Of a stretch of DNA of 64,000 nucleotides, positions 16,496 to 26,208 are shown piece by piece. Each line of letters begins with the position of its first letter. Positions within the stretch are counted from its first letter, which is position 1. The notes under the pieces are model-generated. The model ran no database searches. It was not told the origin of the DNA and was given only the letters and a program-made list of their open reading frames with translations. The position numbers and the translations under genes are program-made. The DNA lies in contig NZ_CP062983.1 of the NCBI RefSeq assembly GCF_015500095.1, forward strand, positions 3,596,001 to 3,660,000. Reading direction: 5' to 3'. Origin of the DNA: Phototrophicus methaneseepsis (lineage in GTDB: Bacteria > Chloroflexota > Anaerolineae > Aggregatilineales > Phototrophicaceae).

Positions 16496-18075
16496 AACGG
16501 CTCATCGTCGACATCTTCATAGTCATCATACTCGTCGTCGACGTCTTCATAAACGAGTTCGTCGTCATCGTCACTGTCTAGAGATTCGTCATCATCATCT
16601 GTGGCTGATGCAGCGAAAGGCCGAATGCCTGCTGCTGAAGATGCGGGCCGGGCAAACGGGCTTGTTGTTGATGGCGGCGGGTTCGAGAGCGCTTGTAGGC
16701 GCTGTTGGAAGGGCGAGAGGGGTATATCAGCGCTTTCTTCTCCGCTATCTGATTCACTGTTTTCTTCGTCATCTGTTGTTTCTTCGGCTTCGCTGTCTTC
16801 GACCTCGTCGATATCTTCCTCGTCGATATCATCATCAATATCGTCATCGCTATTATCATCTTCCTGCGATGCTGCAGGTGAGGCAGATATTGAAGGTGTG
16901 CGTGTGAACGGTGAAGTTTGGCGTGCCGGGCTGTTGATTGTCATGGCGCTAGATTGTTGATTTTCTTCTTCTTCATGGTCATCATCTTCATCGTTTGACA
17001 TTGGCGGGAGGGAGCGACTGGGAACAAAACGTGGTCCCTGCTCTGATTCACGCGAGATGGTTGCTGTGCCTATGCGGCTTTCTGATTTAGTCGGCTCCCC
17101 ACTGCTCAGGCGGTTTCCTCCTTGTTCCTCTGTTTCATCATCAATATCCAGCAGGGTGGGTTGTGTCCTGAGTAAGGGTTCTTCTCCCGGTGCGCCTGGT
17201 ACTGGGAGCGTCAGATGGTAAACGCTTGGGATGACGACTTCTTCTGATTGGCTGTGGCGGCGAGCCTGGGCCGCACGTTGCCGTTGCCGCTCGCGGTCTC
17301 TGGCGGCGATGGCTTCTTCGCGGGTCATGGTGATCATCTTGCCACGGCGGAAAGTTGCGCTGCGCCCGGTGATGCGCTCAATAACAGACTCGATTGTGCC
17401 AAAGACGAGCACTGTAATAATGTTGATGCCGATAATCAGCGTGAGCGTGCCTTCCAGCACATTCAGCGACGTGGTTAGTGGCACGGCAATTGCTGAGAAG
17501 ATGGAATTGCCCACACCCAGCACAAACAGAATGAGAAATGCAATGGCTAGGGCTGCTGCAATGGCACGCCAGCCCTGCAAATCTTTAGGGATTGTCGGGA
17601 ACATGGTATTGCTGATAGTGAAGACAATGTAAAACCACAGCCAGAAATCCGGCGTGCTGAGCAATTGGTTGAATCCAGCTGCAACGTCTGTGAGTTCGCC
17701 GCTGCTGATTATCTGCATAAACGCTGCAACGTCGAAGATATTGGTGGCAATAAACCAGATGATGAACAAACCCGCAACGAGAGGAGCCGCTGAGATGACT
17801 GCGCGTGGTAGGCGGCCTGTCCGCCGAGCCAACTGGACGAAGTTGAGCTTTAGTTCGCCGACTTCTTGCTTTTCAGGCCATTTGATGGCGTGTTCTGCCC
17901 GGACGTTAAGCACACCTGCGACGAGCCAATAAATCAACTCATGCAGGACCACGCCGGGCAGAAAAAATGTGTAGTATAGGATTGTCGTCGTCTCGTAATT
18001 TTGGGTGAGCAACCACCCGACTTTGAACAGGTGTTGATGCAGCCAACGATCAATGCGGCGAAAAACAATGAACAA
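16492..18075 (-). CDS. Membrane protein with degenerate metalloprotease motif and long acidic tail
   Basis: 527 residues. The first 230 hold about five membrane segments. The segment FFLPGVVLHELIYWLVAGVL at 37-56 looks like the active-site helix of site-2/M50-type proteases (HExxH), but the second His is Tyr49. AISAAPL-like (VISAAPLVAGLFI) and SNTMFPTIPKD segments follow, as in membrane proteins of that fold. Residues 250-300 are charged (RDRERQRQRAAQARR); the last 200 residues are low-complexity and strongly acidic with runs of Asp/Glu and Ser, probably disordered. I cannot assign a function; it could be a catalytically dead member or a different fold. Convergent with the WecA-like gene; 46 bp downstream of tpiA. 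Confidence 0.7.
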   Translation of the reverse strand: MFIVFRRIDRWLHQHLFKVGWLLTQNYETTTILYYTFFLPGVVLHELIYWLVAGVLNVRAEHAIKWPEKQEVGELKLNFVQLARRTGRLPRAVISAAPLVAGLFIIWFIATNIFDVAAFMQIISSGELTDVAAGFNQLLSTPDFWLWFYIVFTISNTMFPTIPKDLQGWRAIAAALAIAFLILFVLGVGNSIFSAIAVPLTTSLNVLEGTLTLIIGINIITVLVFGTIESVIERITGRSATFRRGKMITMTREEAIAARDRERQRQRAAQARRHSQSEEVVIPSVYHLTLPVPGAPGEEPLLRTQPTLLDIDDETEEQGGNRLSSGEPTKSESRIGTATISRESEQGPRFVPSRSLPPMSNDEDDDHEEEENQQSSAMTINSPARQTSPFTRTPSISASPAASQEDDNSDDDIDDDIDEEDIDEVEDSEAEETTDDEENSESDSGEESADIPLSPFQQRLQALSNPPPSTTSPFARPASSAAGIRPFAASATDDDDESLDSDDDDELVYEDVDDEYDDYEDVDDEPF

Positions 18076-18121
18076 CGTCGCAATGATGCATCCCTGTACG
18101 AGAAGTGTCAGACCTTCCAGG

Positions 18122-18892
18122 CTAGGCGCCTTTCACCTCGGCAGCAATTTTGACGAGCTCTGTAAACGCATCGACTTTTAATGATGCACCACCAACAAGG
18201 GCACCGTCAACATCCGGTTGGGACATATATTCAGCCATATTATCTGGCTTGACGCTGCCACCATATTGGATGCGGATTTTCTGTGCTACTTCATCGCCGT
18301 ACAGATCAATTAAAACAGCACGGATTGTCCCGCCAATGATATTTTGTGCGATTTCTCCACTGGCGCTTTTGCCTGTGCCAATTGCCCAGATGGGTTCATA
18401 TGCGATGACGACCTTGGGCATATCTTCAGCAGAGATGCCTTCTAGGGCGGCACGTACCTGCCCCCCGACGAAGCTACTGGTTTCACCAGCTTCATTTTGC
18501 TCCAGGCTCTCGCCAACAGCGATGATCGGCTTAATCCCATGAGCGAGGGCTGCTCTGGCTTTTTTGTTGACTTCTTCATCTGTCTCGCCCAGATATGCGC
18601 GGCATTCCGAGTGACCAATGATGGCATATGTCACCAGGTCCTGGATCATGACCGGGGCGATCTGGGACGTATATGCACCTTCGTCTTCCCAGTGAATGCC
18701 CTGTGAGCTGACGGCAATATCGGTGCCTGAGAGGGCTTCTGATACTGCAGCCAGAGCGACATAAGTCGGGCCGACGACGCGTTCGACGCTGGTATAGGGC
18801 GCAAGTGCCGGGGCTAATTCCTTGACGAAGGCGACCGATTCCGGCAGTGTTTTGTTCATTTTCCAGTTGCCAGCGATGATAGGTGTTCTCAT
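18122..18892 (-). CDS. tpiA: Triosephosphate isomerase
   Basis: 256 residues, normal length, cytoplasmic glycolysis/gluconeogenesis enzyme. Asn9 and Lys11 in NWKMNKT, the electrophilic His94 in IIGHSECR, the catalytic Glu166 in AYEPIWAIGTGK with its flexible loop, and the phosphate-binding GGSVKPDN and GALVGGASL. The ATG overlaps the TGA of the upstream kinase gene (ATGA), so translation is probably coupled. pgk and gap lie 3-5 kb upstream on the same strand. Confidence 0.97.
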   Translation of the reverse strand: MRTPIIAGNWKMNKTLPESVAFVKELAPALAPYTSVERVVGPTYVALAAVSEALSGTDIAVSSQGIHWEDEGAYTSQIAPVMIQDLVTYAIIGHSECRAYLGETDEEVNKKARAALAHGIKPIIAVGESLEQNEAGETSSFVGGQVRAALEGISAEDMPKVVIAYEPIWAIGTGKSASGEIAQNIIGGTIRAVLIDLYGDEVAQKIRIQYGGSVKPDNMAEYMSQPDVDGALVGGASLKVDAFTELVKIAAEVKGA

Positions 18893-20781
18893 GATGCGCT
18901 TTCTAACTCCTTGAGTTTAATTTCTGCTTGCTGTTGCACCCATTCAGGCGCACGATCATTGTCTAGTATAGCGCGCAATGCCAGGACTGCGCGTGCATTT
19001 TGGCCGCGTTTTATGTGTAGATCAGCCAGTAGTAAATCGGTCACAGCTGCAAACTCATCGGTGTTTTCAAGGTCAACAATGGAACGGTTGGCGAGTACCA
19101 GATTGCCTTCCTGTAAGAGCTTGATTGCTGTGATGTAGGTTGCAATAGGGGAATCTGCGATGTTGCGTATCGTTAGCTGGCCATCCGTCAGACGGAACAG
19201 ATCACCCGACAGATCATTAAGTTGTAGATTTTCCATTGTACCAACGTACGTATATAGATATTCAACGCTGGCATCCCGGATTGCCTGCGTTTCTTCTGTA
19301 TTCGACGAAGGATTGAGCAGGGCCAAAACATGGTAAATTAAGGCCGATTCCGCATCATCGTACTGATCTGCGAGGGCTGCCGCATTGATAAAGTAGATGT
19401 TCGTGTCGTTTGCCGCGCCGATACCATGGCTGACCGTTTGTTGAGCTGCCAGGTCATCACCGTCTGCCCATTGTGCCCTGGCGAGCGTTAAATACGATGT
19501 GGCGGAATCTGGTTCTGTCGCCACAAGGGCCTGGGCATCTGCAACGCTGAGTGAGTCAACAGCCATAACGGGGTAATCAGCACCTTCGTTTAAGGTGTTA
19601 TCTGGAGCACTCTCAGGAACGACCGTTGGGTTATTCCCTCTGGCGAGGTCCAGCTCCCTGAGTTCCAGCATATTGTTAGCTGTCCCAAGGACGATCAGGC
19701 CGCTGATCAATAAGCTAATCAGGAATCCGGCACAGCCGATGCCACGCCATAAACGCCCTCTGTTCGCTGTTTTGGCTCGTCGAGTTTGCGTTGCCATCGG
19801 CGCAGGTGCGCTGGCTGATGCTTCTTGTGTGCCTAAGCGAGCAAAGGCAGCCTGAGACGGTGTCGAGTCATGGGGGACAGCCCATTTAGTTTTGCTGCGC
19901 TCCCAGGCTATGGAGGCTGTTTCTATACGGGATTCGCTCAAGGCCTCTAAATGCGTTTGTTCAATAGCCGCTTTTAGGGCGGCGACCATGTCATCACCTG
20001 TCGGATAGCGATCTTCGCGGTTCTTAGCAAGCGCTTTGAGTAAAACATCTTCAACGGCTTCCGGGATTTCAGGGTTGAGCAACGAAGGGCGTGGAAGTGG
20101 TGAGTAGATATGATCGTGAATGATGGCATAGGGCGTATCGCCTGTAAAAGGCACATGCCCAACGAGCAATTCATAGAGTATCACGCCCAGGGCATACAGA
20201 TCGCTGCGTCCATCCAGGTCCCGGTCGCCACGCGCTTGCTCTGGCGCAATGTAATGGGGTGTGCCTAAGAGCATATCAGCACTCAGGGTCGATTCTCCCA
20301 GATGAACCATGCGCGCCAGCCCAAAATCTGTGACATAAGGCACATTGTCTCTATCAATGACGATATTTGATGGCTTAATGTCGCGGTGGAGGATGCCATG
20401 TTCATGCGCATATGTGAGAGCACTCCCGACAGCAGTCATCAGACGCAGAATTTCATCCAAAGGCAATGTGCGCTTGATCAAATGTTGTTTTAGCGTACGG
20501 CCTTCGATGAATTTCATCACAAGGTAGGGCTGGCCTTCATGCTGGCTATAATCATACACAGGGACGATATGCGGGTGATCCAGCAGGGCCACAATGCGTG
20601 CTTCACGCTGAAAGCGCGACACAAAGCCTTCATCATCCTGGTAATTTTGCAACATGACTTTAAGGGCGACATGCCTATCTAGCTGTGCATGATAAGCTTT
20701 GTAGACGGTTGCCATCCCGCCCTGGCCAATCATTTCTTCAATTGTATAAGGGCCGATTTGCGCTCCCTCGTGCCAGGCCAT
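18889..20781 (-). CDS. Transmembrane Ser/Thr protein kinase with C-terminal TPR region
   Basis: 630 residues, PknB-like. Kinase domain 11-275: glycine loop IGQGGMATVY, Lys41 in VALKVM, catalytic HRD at 132-134 (ILHRDIKPSN), DFG at 152-154, and APEQARG. All key residues are present. A variable linker leads to one membrane helix at about 343-368 (GFLISLLISGLIVLG), then an outside part with TPR-like helices (ATSYLTLARAQWADGDDLAA). This is the plan of a membrane sensor kinase, with the TPR part perhaps binding an external partner. It is embedded between glycolytic genes and overlaps tpiA by 4 bp, which may link its expression to central metabolism. Confidence 0.92.
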   Translation of the reverse strand: MAWHEGAQIGPYTIEEMIGQGGMATVYKAYHAQLDRHVALKVMLQNYQDDEGFVSRFQREARIVALLDHPHIVPVYDYSQHEGQPYLVMKFIEGRTLKQHLIKRTLPLDEILRLMTAVGSALTYAHEHGILHRDIKPSNIVIDRDNVPYVTDFGLARMVHLGESTLSADMLLGTPHYIAPEQARGDRDLDGRSDLYALGVILYELLVGHVPFTGDTPYAIIHDHIYSPLPRPSLLNPEIPEAVEDVLLKALAKNREDRYPTGDDMVAALKAAIEQTHLEALSESRIETASIAWERSKTKWAVPHDSTPSQAAFARLGTQEASASAPAPMATQTRRAKTANRGRLWRGIGCAGFLISLLISGLIVLGTANNMLELRELDLARGNNPTVVPESAPDNTLNEGADYPVMAVDSLSVADAQALVATEPDSATSYLTLARAQWADGDDLAAQQTVSHGIGAANDTNIYFINAAALADQYDDAESALIYHVLALLNPSSNTEETQAIRDASVEYLYTYVGTMENLQLNDLSGDLFRLTDGQLTIRNIADSPIATYITAIKLLQEGNLVLANRSIVDLENTDEFAAVTDLLLADLHIKRGQNARAVLALRAILDNDRAPEWVQQQAEIKLKELESAS

Positions 20782-20905
20782 AACCGTTCTCCGTGTTGGA
20801 TGGCTGATTACTTTTACGGTTTATCGCTTGTTCGGTTGCCATAATACCGATCTTAAGCATTATAGAGGGTTTTGTTGTTCTATTCATGCCTGGTTTGGGT
20901 ACAAC

Positions 20906-21715
20906 TTAGGGTTCGATGAGATGGCGCAGATAGGCATCAGGGTTATCTAAAAAGGACCGCATGACGTTAACGTGTTCCAGGTCTTCGTAACGGCTCTCCT
21001 GGAGTGTTTCGCCATCGCAGCTCAGGATTTGCGCGCCGGGATAAGCTAACAGGATGGGTGAGTGAGTTGCAATAATAAATTGTGCGTTTTGTTTGATTGC
21101 CATGCTCAACATAGTGAGAAACGTGAGCTGCCGTGTGGGTGATAGGGGAGCTTCTGGCTCGTCTAGCAAATAGAGCCCATCAGGAACGAGGCGCTTTTGG
21201 AACAACTTGAAGAAACTCTCCCCGTGGGATTGTGCGTCGAGCCCATCGCCATATGATTCTTTGAGCGCGCCGAGTTGGCCCGCTGCGCTCATCTTCGCAA
21301 GGGTCTTGGCATAGTCGGACCGATCTTTATAGTCTCTGTCTACTTGTTCCAGGTCCGCCCTTAGGTCGGCTTGTGTCTGTGCGATTTGTTTGGCATAGCC
21401 GAAGAAATCTTCTGAACGCATAAAGAAACCCCGCCGGGTGCGCTTGTTCCAAACGAGTTTGAGTTCATCTGCAAATGCCTGTATGTGACGTAAGCTTTGA
21501 TCTTGGCTGACACTTTCGCTCCCCACGGTAATAGAGCCTGCCGCGGCTGCGATGCCTTCCAGTAGGGTCGATTTACCGGAACCATTCTCACCAACCAGAA
21601 ACGTAATGTCCGCTTTAAAACTTATTTCCGTCAGGTTGCGAATAAGTGGCATCGAAAAGGGGAATGTCTTCTGTGTCGGTATGCGTTTTAGGGCAATTGA
21701 GCGCAGATGAATCAT
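20906..21715 (-). CDS. AAA/ABC-type ATPase (RecF/SMC-like fold, stand-alone)
   Basis: About 269 residues from ATG 21715, which has AAGG seven bases upstream. Walker A GENGSGKST near residue 43-51, Walker B LYLLDEPEAPLSP, and the switch His in FIIATHSPILLA. There is a signature-like SHGESFF before Walker B, as in ABC ATPases; the short helical insert RADLEQVDRDYKDRSDYAKT lies between. No membrane partner is adjacent. Relatives annotated as predicted ATPases act in DNA repair, defence or unknown processes; I cannot choose. An in-frame upstream start exists at 21781, but it has no ribosome binding site. Confidence 0.8.
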   Translation of the reverse strand: MIHLRSIALKRIPTQKTFPFSMPLIRNLTEISFKADITFLVGENGSGKSTLLEGIAAAAGSITVGSESVSQDQSLRHIQAFADELKLVWNKRTRRGFFMRSEDFFGYAKQIAQTQADLRADLEQVDRDYKDRSDYAKTLAKMSAAGQLGALKESYGDGLDAQSHGESFFKLFQKRLVPDGLYLLDEPEAPLSPTRQLTFLTMLSMAIKQNAQFIIATHSPILLAYPGAQILSCDGETLQESRYEDLEHVNVMRSFLDNPDAYLRHLIEP

Positions 21716-21780
21716 CTTGTGGCCTTTTCGCGAGCGTAAACTGAAGTGAACTGTCGTTAGCGTTTGCGAATGGGGGAGCA

Positions 21781-21801
21781 AGGCCCCTGTGAGCGGGGCC
21801 T
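21781..21801 (-). terminator. Hairpin after pgk
   Basis: AGGCCCC and its complement GGGGCCT enclose a short loop 22 bp after the pgk stop. There is no T run, so it may stabilise the 3' end or pause rather than terminate. Confidence 0.45.
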
Positions 21802-21823
21802 ATGCATGGTTGGGATAGCGTCA

Positions 21824-23011
21824 CTATTTGTCGTTAAGTGCGACAAGCCCAGGCAGATCTTTGCCTTCGAGCAGTTCCAGGCTGGCACCACCACCGGTTG
21901 AGATATGTGTCATCTTGCTGGCGAGGCCGGCCTGCTCAACGGCGGCTGCGGAGTCGCCACCACCAATGATGGTTGTCGCGCCTTCAGCCGTCAGTTCCGT
22001 GAGCATATCAGCGATTGCGAATGTGCCTTTGGCAAAGTTTGGCATTTCGAAGACGCCCATCGGCCCGTTCCAGACGACTGTCTTAGCACCTTTGAGTTCT
22101 TCACGGTACTTTTTCACCGTCTCAGGACCAATATCGAGCGATTCCCAGCCTTCTGGTACGCCATTTTCCATTGAGTAAACGGTTGATTCAGCTTCGTTGC
22201 TGAAATCATTTGCTGCAACGCCATCAACGGGCAGCACGATTTTATCGCCGTTTTCTTCGTAGAGGCTCTTGGCTGTATCGAGCGCTTCTTTTTCCACAAG
22301 GGAATTCGCCATACTGCGACCAATGGCAGCACCGAATGTGTTCGCCATACCGCCGCCAATCAGCAGTTTATCGACCTTGTTCAACAGCGCTTCGATCACT
22401 TTGATCTTATCGGATACCTTCGCACCACCCAGAATAGCAATGAAGGGGCGTTCCGGGTCTTCGATAGTGTTGGAAAGATAGTCGATTTCTTTTTCCAGCA
22501 GCAGGCCCGCCACAGCGGTCAACTTCTCAGAAACGCCAACATTGGAAGCGTGGGCGCGATGCGCGGTGCCGAAGGCATCATTGACGAAGATATCGCCATT
22601 TTCGGCCATTTTTGCGGCAAGCTCAGGATCGTTTTTGCTCTCGCCCTTGTAAAAGCGGGTGTTTTCTAGCAGGAGGACGCCGCCTTCTGGCAGATCTTCG
22701 ATGGCAGCTTTGACTTTGTCGCCAATGCAGTCATCGACGAAAGCTACGTCTTGACCGAGCTGTTCAGCTAAAGCTGGGGCCACAGGTGCCATTGAAAATT
22801 CCGGGTCTGGTCCATCTTTGGGGCGGCCCAGGTGCGACATTAAGATAATGGCACGCGGCTTTTGTTCCAGGACATACTGAATGGTGGGGACGGCAGCACG
22901 GATACGTGTGTCGTCGGTGATCTTGCCATTTTCCAGCGGGACATTGAAGTCCACACGCATCAGGACACGCTTACCTGTCAAATCGACATCACGCACAGTG
23001 AGTTTGTTCAT
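21824..23011 (-). CDS. pgk: Phosphoglycerate kinase
   Basis: 395 residues; transfers phosphate between 1,3-bisphosphoglycerate and [22 protein letters not shown] near the N-terminus, the HLGRPK substrate motif, the central [29 protein letters not shown] nucleotide-binding motif, and the C-terminal [13 protein letters not shown] with [13 protein letters not shown]. All are intact. It follows gap by 77 bp with a hairpin between, so the two probably form a gap-pgk operon with an internal processing or attenuation site. Confidence 0.97.
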   Translation of the reverse strand: MNKLTVRDVDLTGKRVLMRVDFNVPLENGKITDDTRIRAAVPTIQYVLEQKPRAIILMSHLGRPKDGPDPEFSMAPVAPALAEQLGQDVAFVDDCIGDKVKAAIEDLPEGGVLLLENTRFYKGESKNDPELAAKMAENGDIFVNDAFGTAHRAHASNVGVSEKLTAVAGLLLEKEIDYLSNTIEDPERPFIAILGGAKVSDKIKVIEALLNKVDKLLIGGGMANTFGAAIGRSMANSLVEKEALDTAKSLYEENGDKIVLPVDGVAANDFSNEAESTVYSMENGVPEGWESLDIGPETVKKYREELKGAKTVVWNGPMGVFEMPNFAKGTFAIADMLTELTAEGATTIIGGGDSAAAVEQAGLASKMTHISTGGGASLELLEGKDLPGLVALNDK

Positions 23012-23043
23012 AACATACTCCCTATTGATAGATCAAATTGAAG

Positions 23044-23070
23044 AAGGCGAGCCCTATAAGCTCGCCTTCA
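23044..23070 (-). terminator. Intercistronic hairpin between gap and pgk
   Basis: Perfect 10-bp stem GAAGGCGAGC/GCTCGCCTTC with a 7-base loop, 18 bp after the gap stop. On the minus strand it is followed by TTCAATTTGA, too poor in T for a clear terminator; more likely a partial terminator or an mRNA-stability element. Confidence 0.5.
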
Positions 23071-23088
23071 GGTTGATGATGGGTCGTT

Positions 23089-24141
<1,053 letters not shown>

Positions 24142-25461
24142 CTAGGAAGAAAGTGCAGTTGGAATAAGTATACCTTTTGCCTGCTGTGGCTTAAACAAAT
24201 CCATAATTGCATGCGCTAGTTTTGTGGAATCATGTCGCCAGGGGCGTTCTTCATCCGTTAAGTCCGTGTATCTTACCTCATACCGCTGATGTATCTCGTG
24301 ATGTGCCGGGGCAGGCAGGACGTAACGTGTGATACCTGCATTGCGGCTTGGGTATACATTATTTGCCAGCACTGCCTGGAAGACGCCGCGTCCGATGTGT
24401 TTTTCCATCGCCATGACGTGGTCTGCCATGGTGTAGTTGGTTGTTTCTACAGGTTGTGTTGCGACGTTGCAGACGTAGATTTTATAGGCATCTGTCGCGC
24501 GCAATGCTGCAACAATTTCAGGGACCATCAGGTTAGGTAGAATGCTTGTATATAAGCTGCCCGGACCAATGACGATAAGCTCCGCATCAAGGATAGCTTG
24601 CACACTCGGTGGATGTGCCGGAACATCTTCAGGATTCAGCTGAATGGATTCAACCTGCCCATCGACTTCCTCAATTTGGGATTCGCCTTTGACTTTGATG
24701 AGACGATCTGAGTTTGCTAACCTGATTTGCGCTGTCAGATAGACATCGGTCAGCGTTGCTGGTAGGACACGACCCTTGATGTTCAGGATACGTTGTGTTT
24801 CCAGCAAGGCGACTGTCAGGCTATTTTGTACCTCAGCGTTCTCATCGACGGTCAAATCGGCCAAGGCTGCAATAAGTAAATTGCCAAAGGAATGACCTTC
24901 TAGCTCCCCAACGGAAAATCGATACTGAAACAGGCGTGTCATCAAGCTTTCATCATCGGCCAGGGCTGCGATGTTGTTTCGCAAATCGCCCGGGGGCAAA
25001 ATGCCCATCTCTCGCCGTAAACGTCCACTGCTGCCACCATCATCAGCGACTGTGACAATGGCTGTGATATTGTCCGTGTAGGATTTAAGGCCGCGCAGCG
25101 TTGCCGGGAGTCCCGTTCCCCCGCCAATAGCGACGACGGAGATATCACGTCCACGTTTTGCCACATCCTGTAAGATGCTGCTCTGGCTTGCCGTATAGCT
25201 TGATGAACTATCCGCAAGGCTTTTGACCAACTGCCTGAACGATATGATGATTAGTCCGCCAGATAAGATTGTCGCGACGGCAAATATCAACAAATTATCC
25301 TGAAGGCTGGATGCCTCTACCTGGCCGATGATCACACCGAGACATAGAGACAGCACAACCACCCCAAGTAGGAATAAGATCGTCCAATACTTAGGTGTCA
25401 TGTGCGATAAAAGCCAATTTCGGAATCGTTGTGTCATGAAATGACGTGTTCCATCTGGCAT
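24142..25461 (-). CDS. YvcK/CofD-like protein (gluconeogenesis factor family) with N-terminal membrane anchor
   Basis: About 439 residues. Two membrane helices near the N-terminus (YWTILFLLGVVVLSLCLGVI and LLIFAVATILSGGLIIISF), then the YvcK core: VVAIGGGTGLPATLRGLK, VADDGGSSGRLRREMG, PPGDLRNNIAAL, and LEGHSFGNLLIAAL. YvcK proteins bind UDP-sugars and are needed for growth on gluconeogenic carbon sources and for cell-wall homeostasis; most are soluble, so the anchor is notable. Position next to gap and pgk fits that role. I chose ATG 25461 with a weak AGAAG box; an in-frame GTG at 25482 is also possible. Confidence 0.87.
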   Translation of the reverse strand: MPDGTRHFMTQRFRNWLLSHMTPKYWTILFLLGVVVLSLCLGVIIGQVEASSLQDNLLIFAVATILSGGLIIISFRQLVKSLADSSSSYTASQSSILQDVAKRGRDISVVAIGGGTGLPATLRGLKSYTDNITAIVTVADDGGSSGRLRREMGILPPGDLRNNIAALADDESLMTRLFQYRFSVGELEGHSFGNLLIAALADLTVDENAEVQNSLTVALLETQRILNIKGRVLPATLTDVYLTAQIRLANSDRLIKVKGESQIEEVDGQVESIQLNPEDVPAHPPSVQAILDAELIVIGPGSLYTSILPNLMVPEIVAALRATDAYKIYVCNVATQPVETTNYTMADHVMAMEKHIGRGVFQAVLANNVYPSRNAGITRYVLPAPAHHEIHQRYEVRYTDLTDEERPWRHDSTKLAHAIMDLFKPQQAKGILIPTALSS

Positions 25462-25498
25462 AGCTTTGCTTCTATAACGCACTCATTCTAGCAGAAAT

Positions 25499-26206
25499 TC
25501 AGGCTGAATCTAACCGTTGATGCAATTTATAGCGGCTAAACAGGAATAATATCACCGCTCCGAGTGATGTTATTCCCCCAATGACGAGAGCTGCCTCAAA
25601 CCAGAACTGTTCTGGATATAGGCGGATGAGCGTATCGGAGTACAAAAATTGCCAGGTGCCTTCCGTGAAGAACAGCGCATGGAACAGGTTGAAGAATTCA
25701 TCCCAGGCGACGAGCGCAGCAACTACAATAGCGATAATCGCACCGATTGTAATCAGGCTGCCACTCTGTATACCTAGGAGGATGTTCTTTTGATAGTCTC
25801 GCCAGAATAAGACACATATGATGACGATGAGGACTAAATCAACAAGGGCAACTGCAAATGCGGCCTGTGCCACGTTCTTTACATCGACCATATGTTGTAA
25901 CTCGAAGTCATTGAACATGGAGCAGGGTGATGATTGAGCAGGCCAGCACTTCTCACCAGGTAGCGTGAGTTCGCCTAAGTAGGAGATGTCTTCGCCGTTG
26001 AGGATATATTCAACGCCATAGGGACCATATGCCAAGCGATCTTCTGTTGTGAAGCCATAAAAATCGGGTTGGAAGTCGTCACGTGTATATTCCAATTGTA
26101 GGAATAAGGGCGTCATCACAACCCTGACACTCCCAATCACAAGCAGAAGTGGGACAGATAAGGCGATTACCCACTGAATAAACCATTGAATTGATCTGTT
26201 TCGCAT
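25499..26206 (-). CDS. DUF1461 (TIGR01906-like) integral membrane protein
   Basis: 235 residues with about four membrane helices: one at the N-terminus, three in the second half. Between them is an outside loop with FNDFELQHMVDVKNVAQAAF, and near the end FTEGTWQFLYSDTLIRLYPE, both typical of DUF1461. Function unknown. The gene ends 37 bp before the YvcK-like gene and begins 2 bp after the spermidine-synthase-like gene, so the three are probably one transcript. Confidence 0.8.
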   Translation of the reverse strand: MRNRSIQWFIQWVIALSVPLLLVIGSVRVVMTPLFLQLEYTRDDFQPDFYGFTTEDRLAYGPYGVEYILNGEDISYLGELTLPGEKCWPAQSSPCSMFNDFELQHMVDVKNVAQAAFAVALVDLVLIVIICVLFWRDYQKNILLGIQSGSLITIGAIIAIVVAALVAWDEFFNLFHALFFTEGTWQFLYSDTLIRLYPEQFWFEAALVIGGITSLGAVILFLFSRYKLHQRLDSA

Positions 26207-26208
26207 TT

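Noticed and set aside
16578-16960. Plus-strand Ser/Arg-rich frames opposite the acidic tail
   Set aside because: Low-complexity antisense of Asp/Glu repeats; composition artefact.
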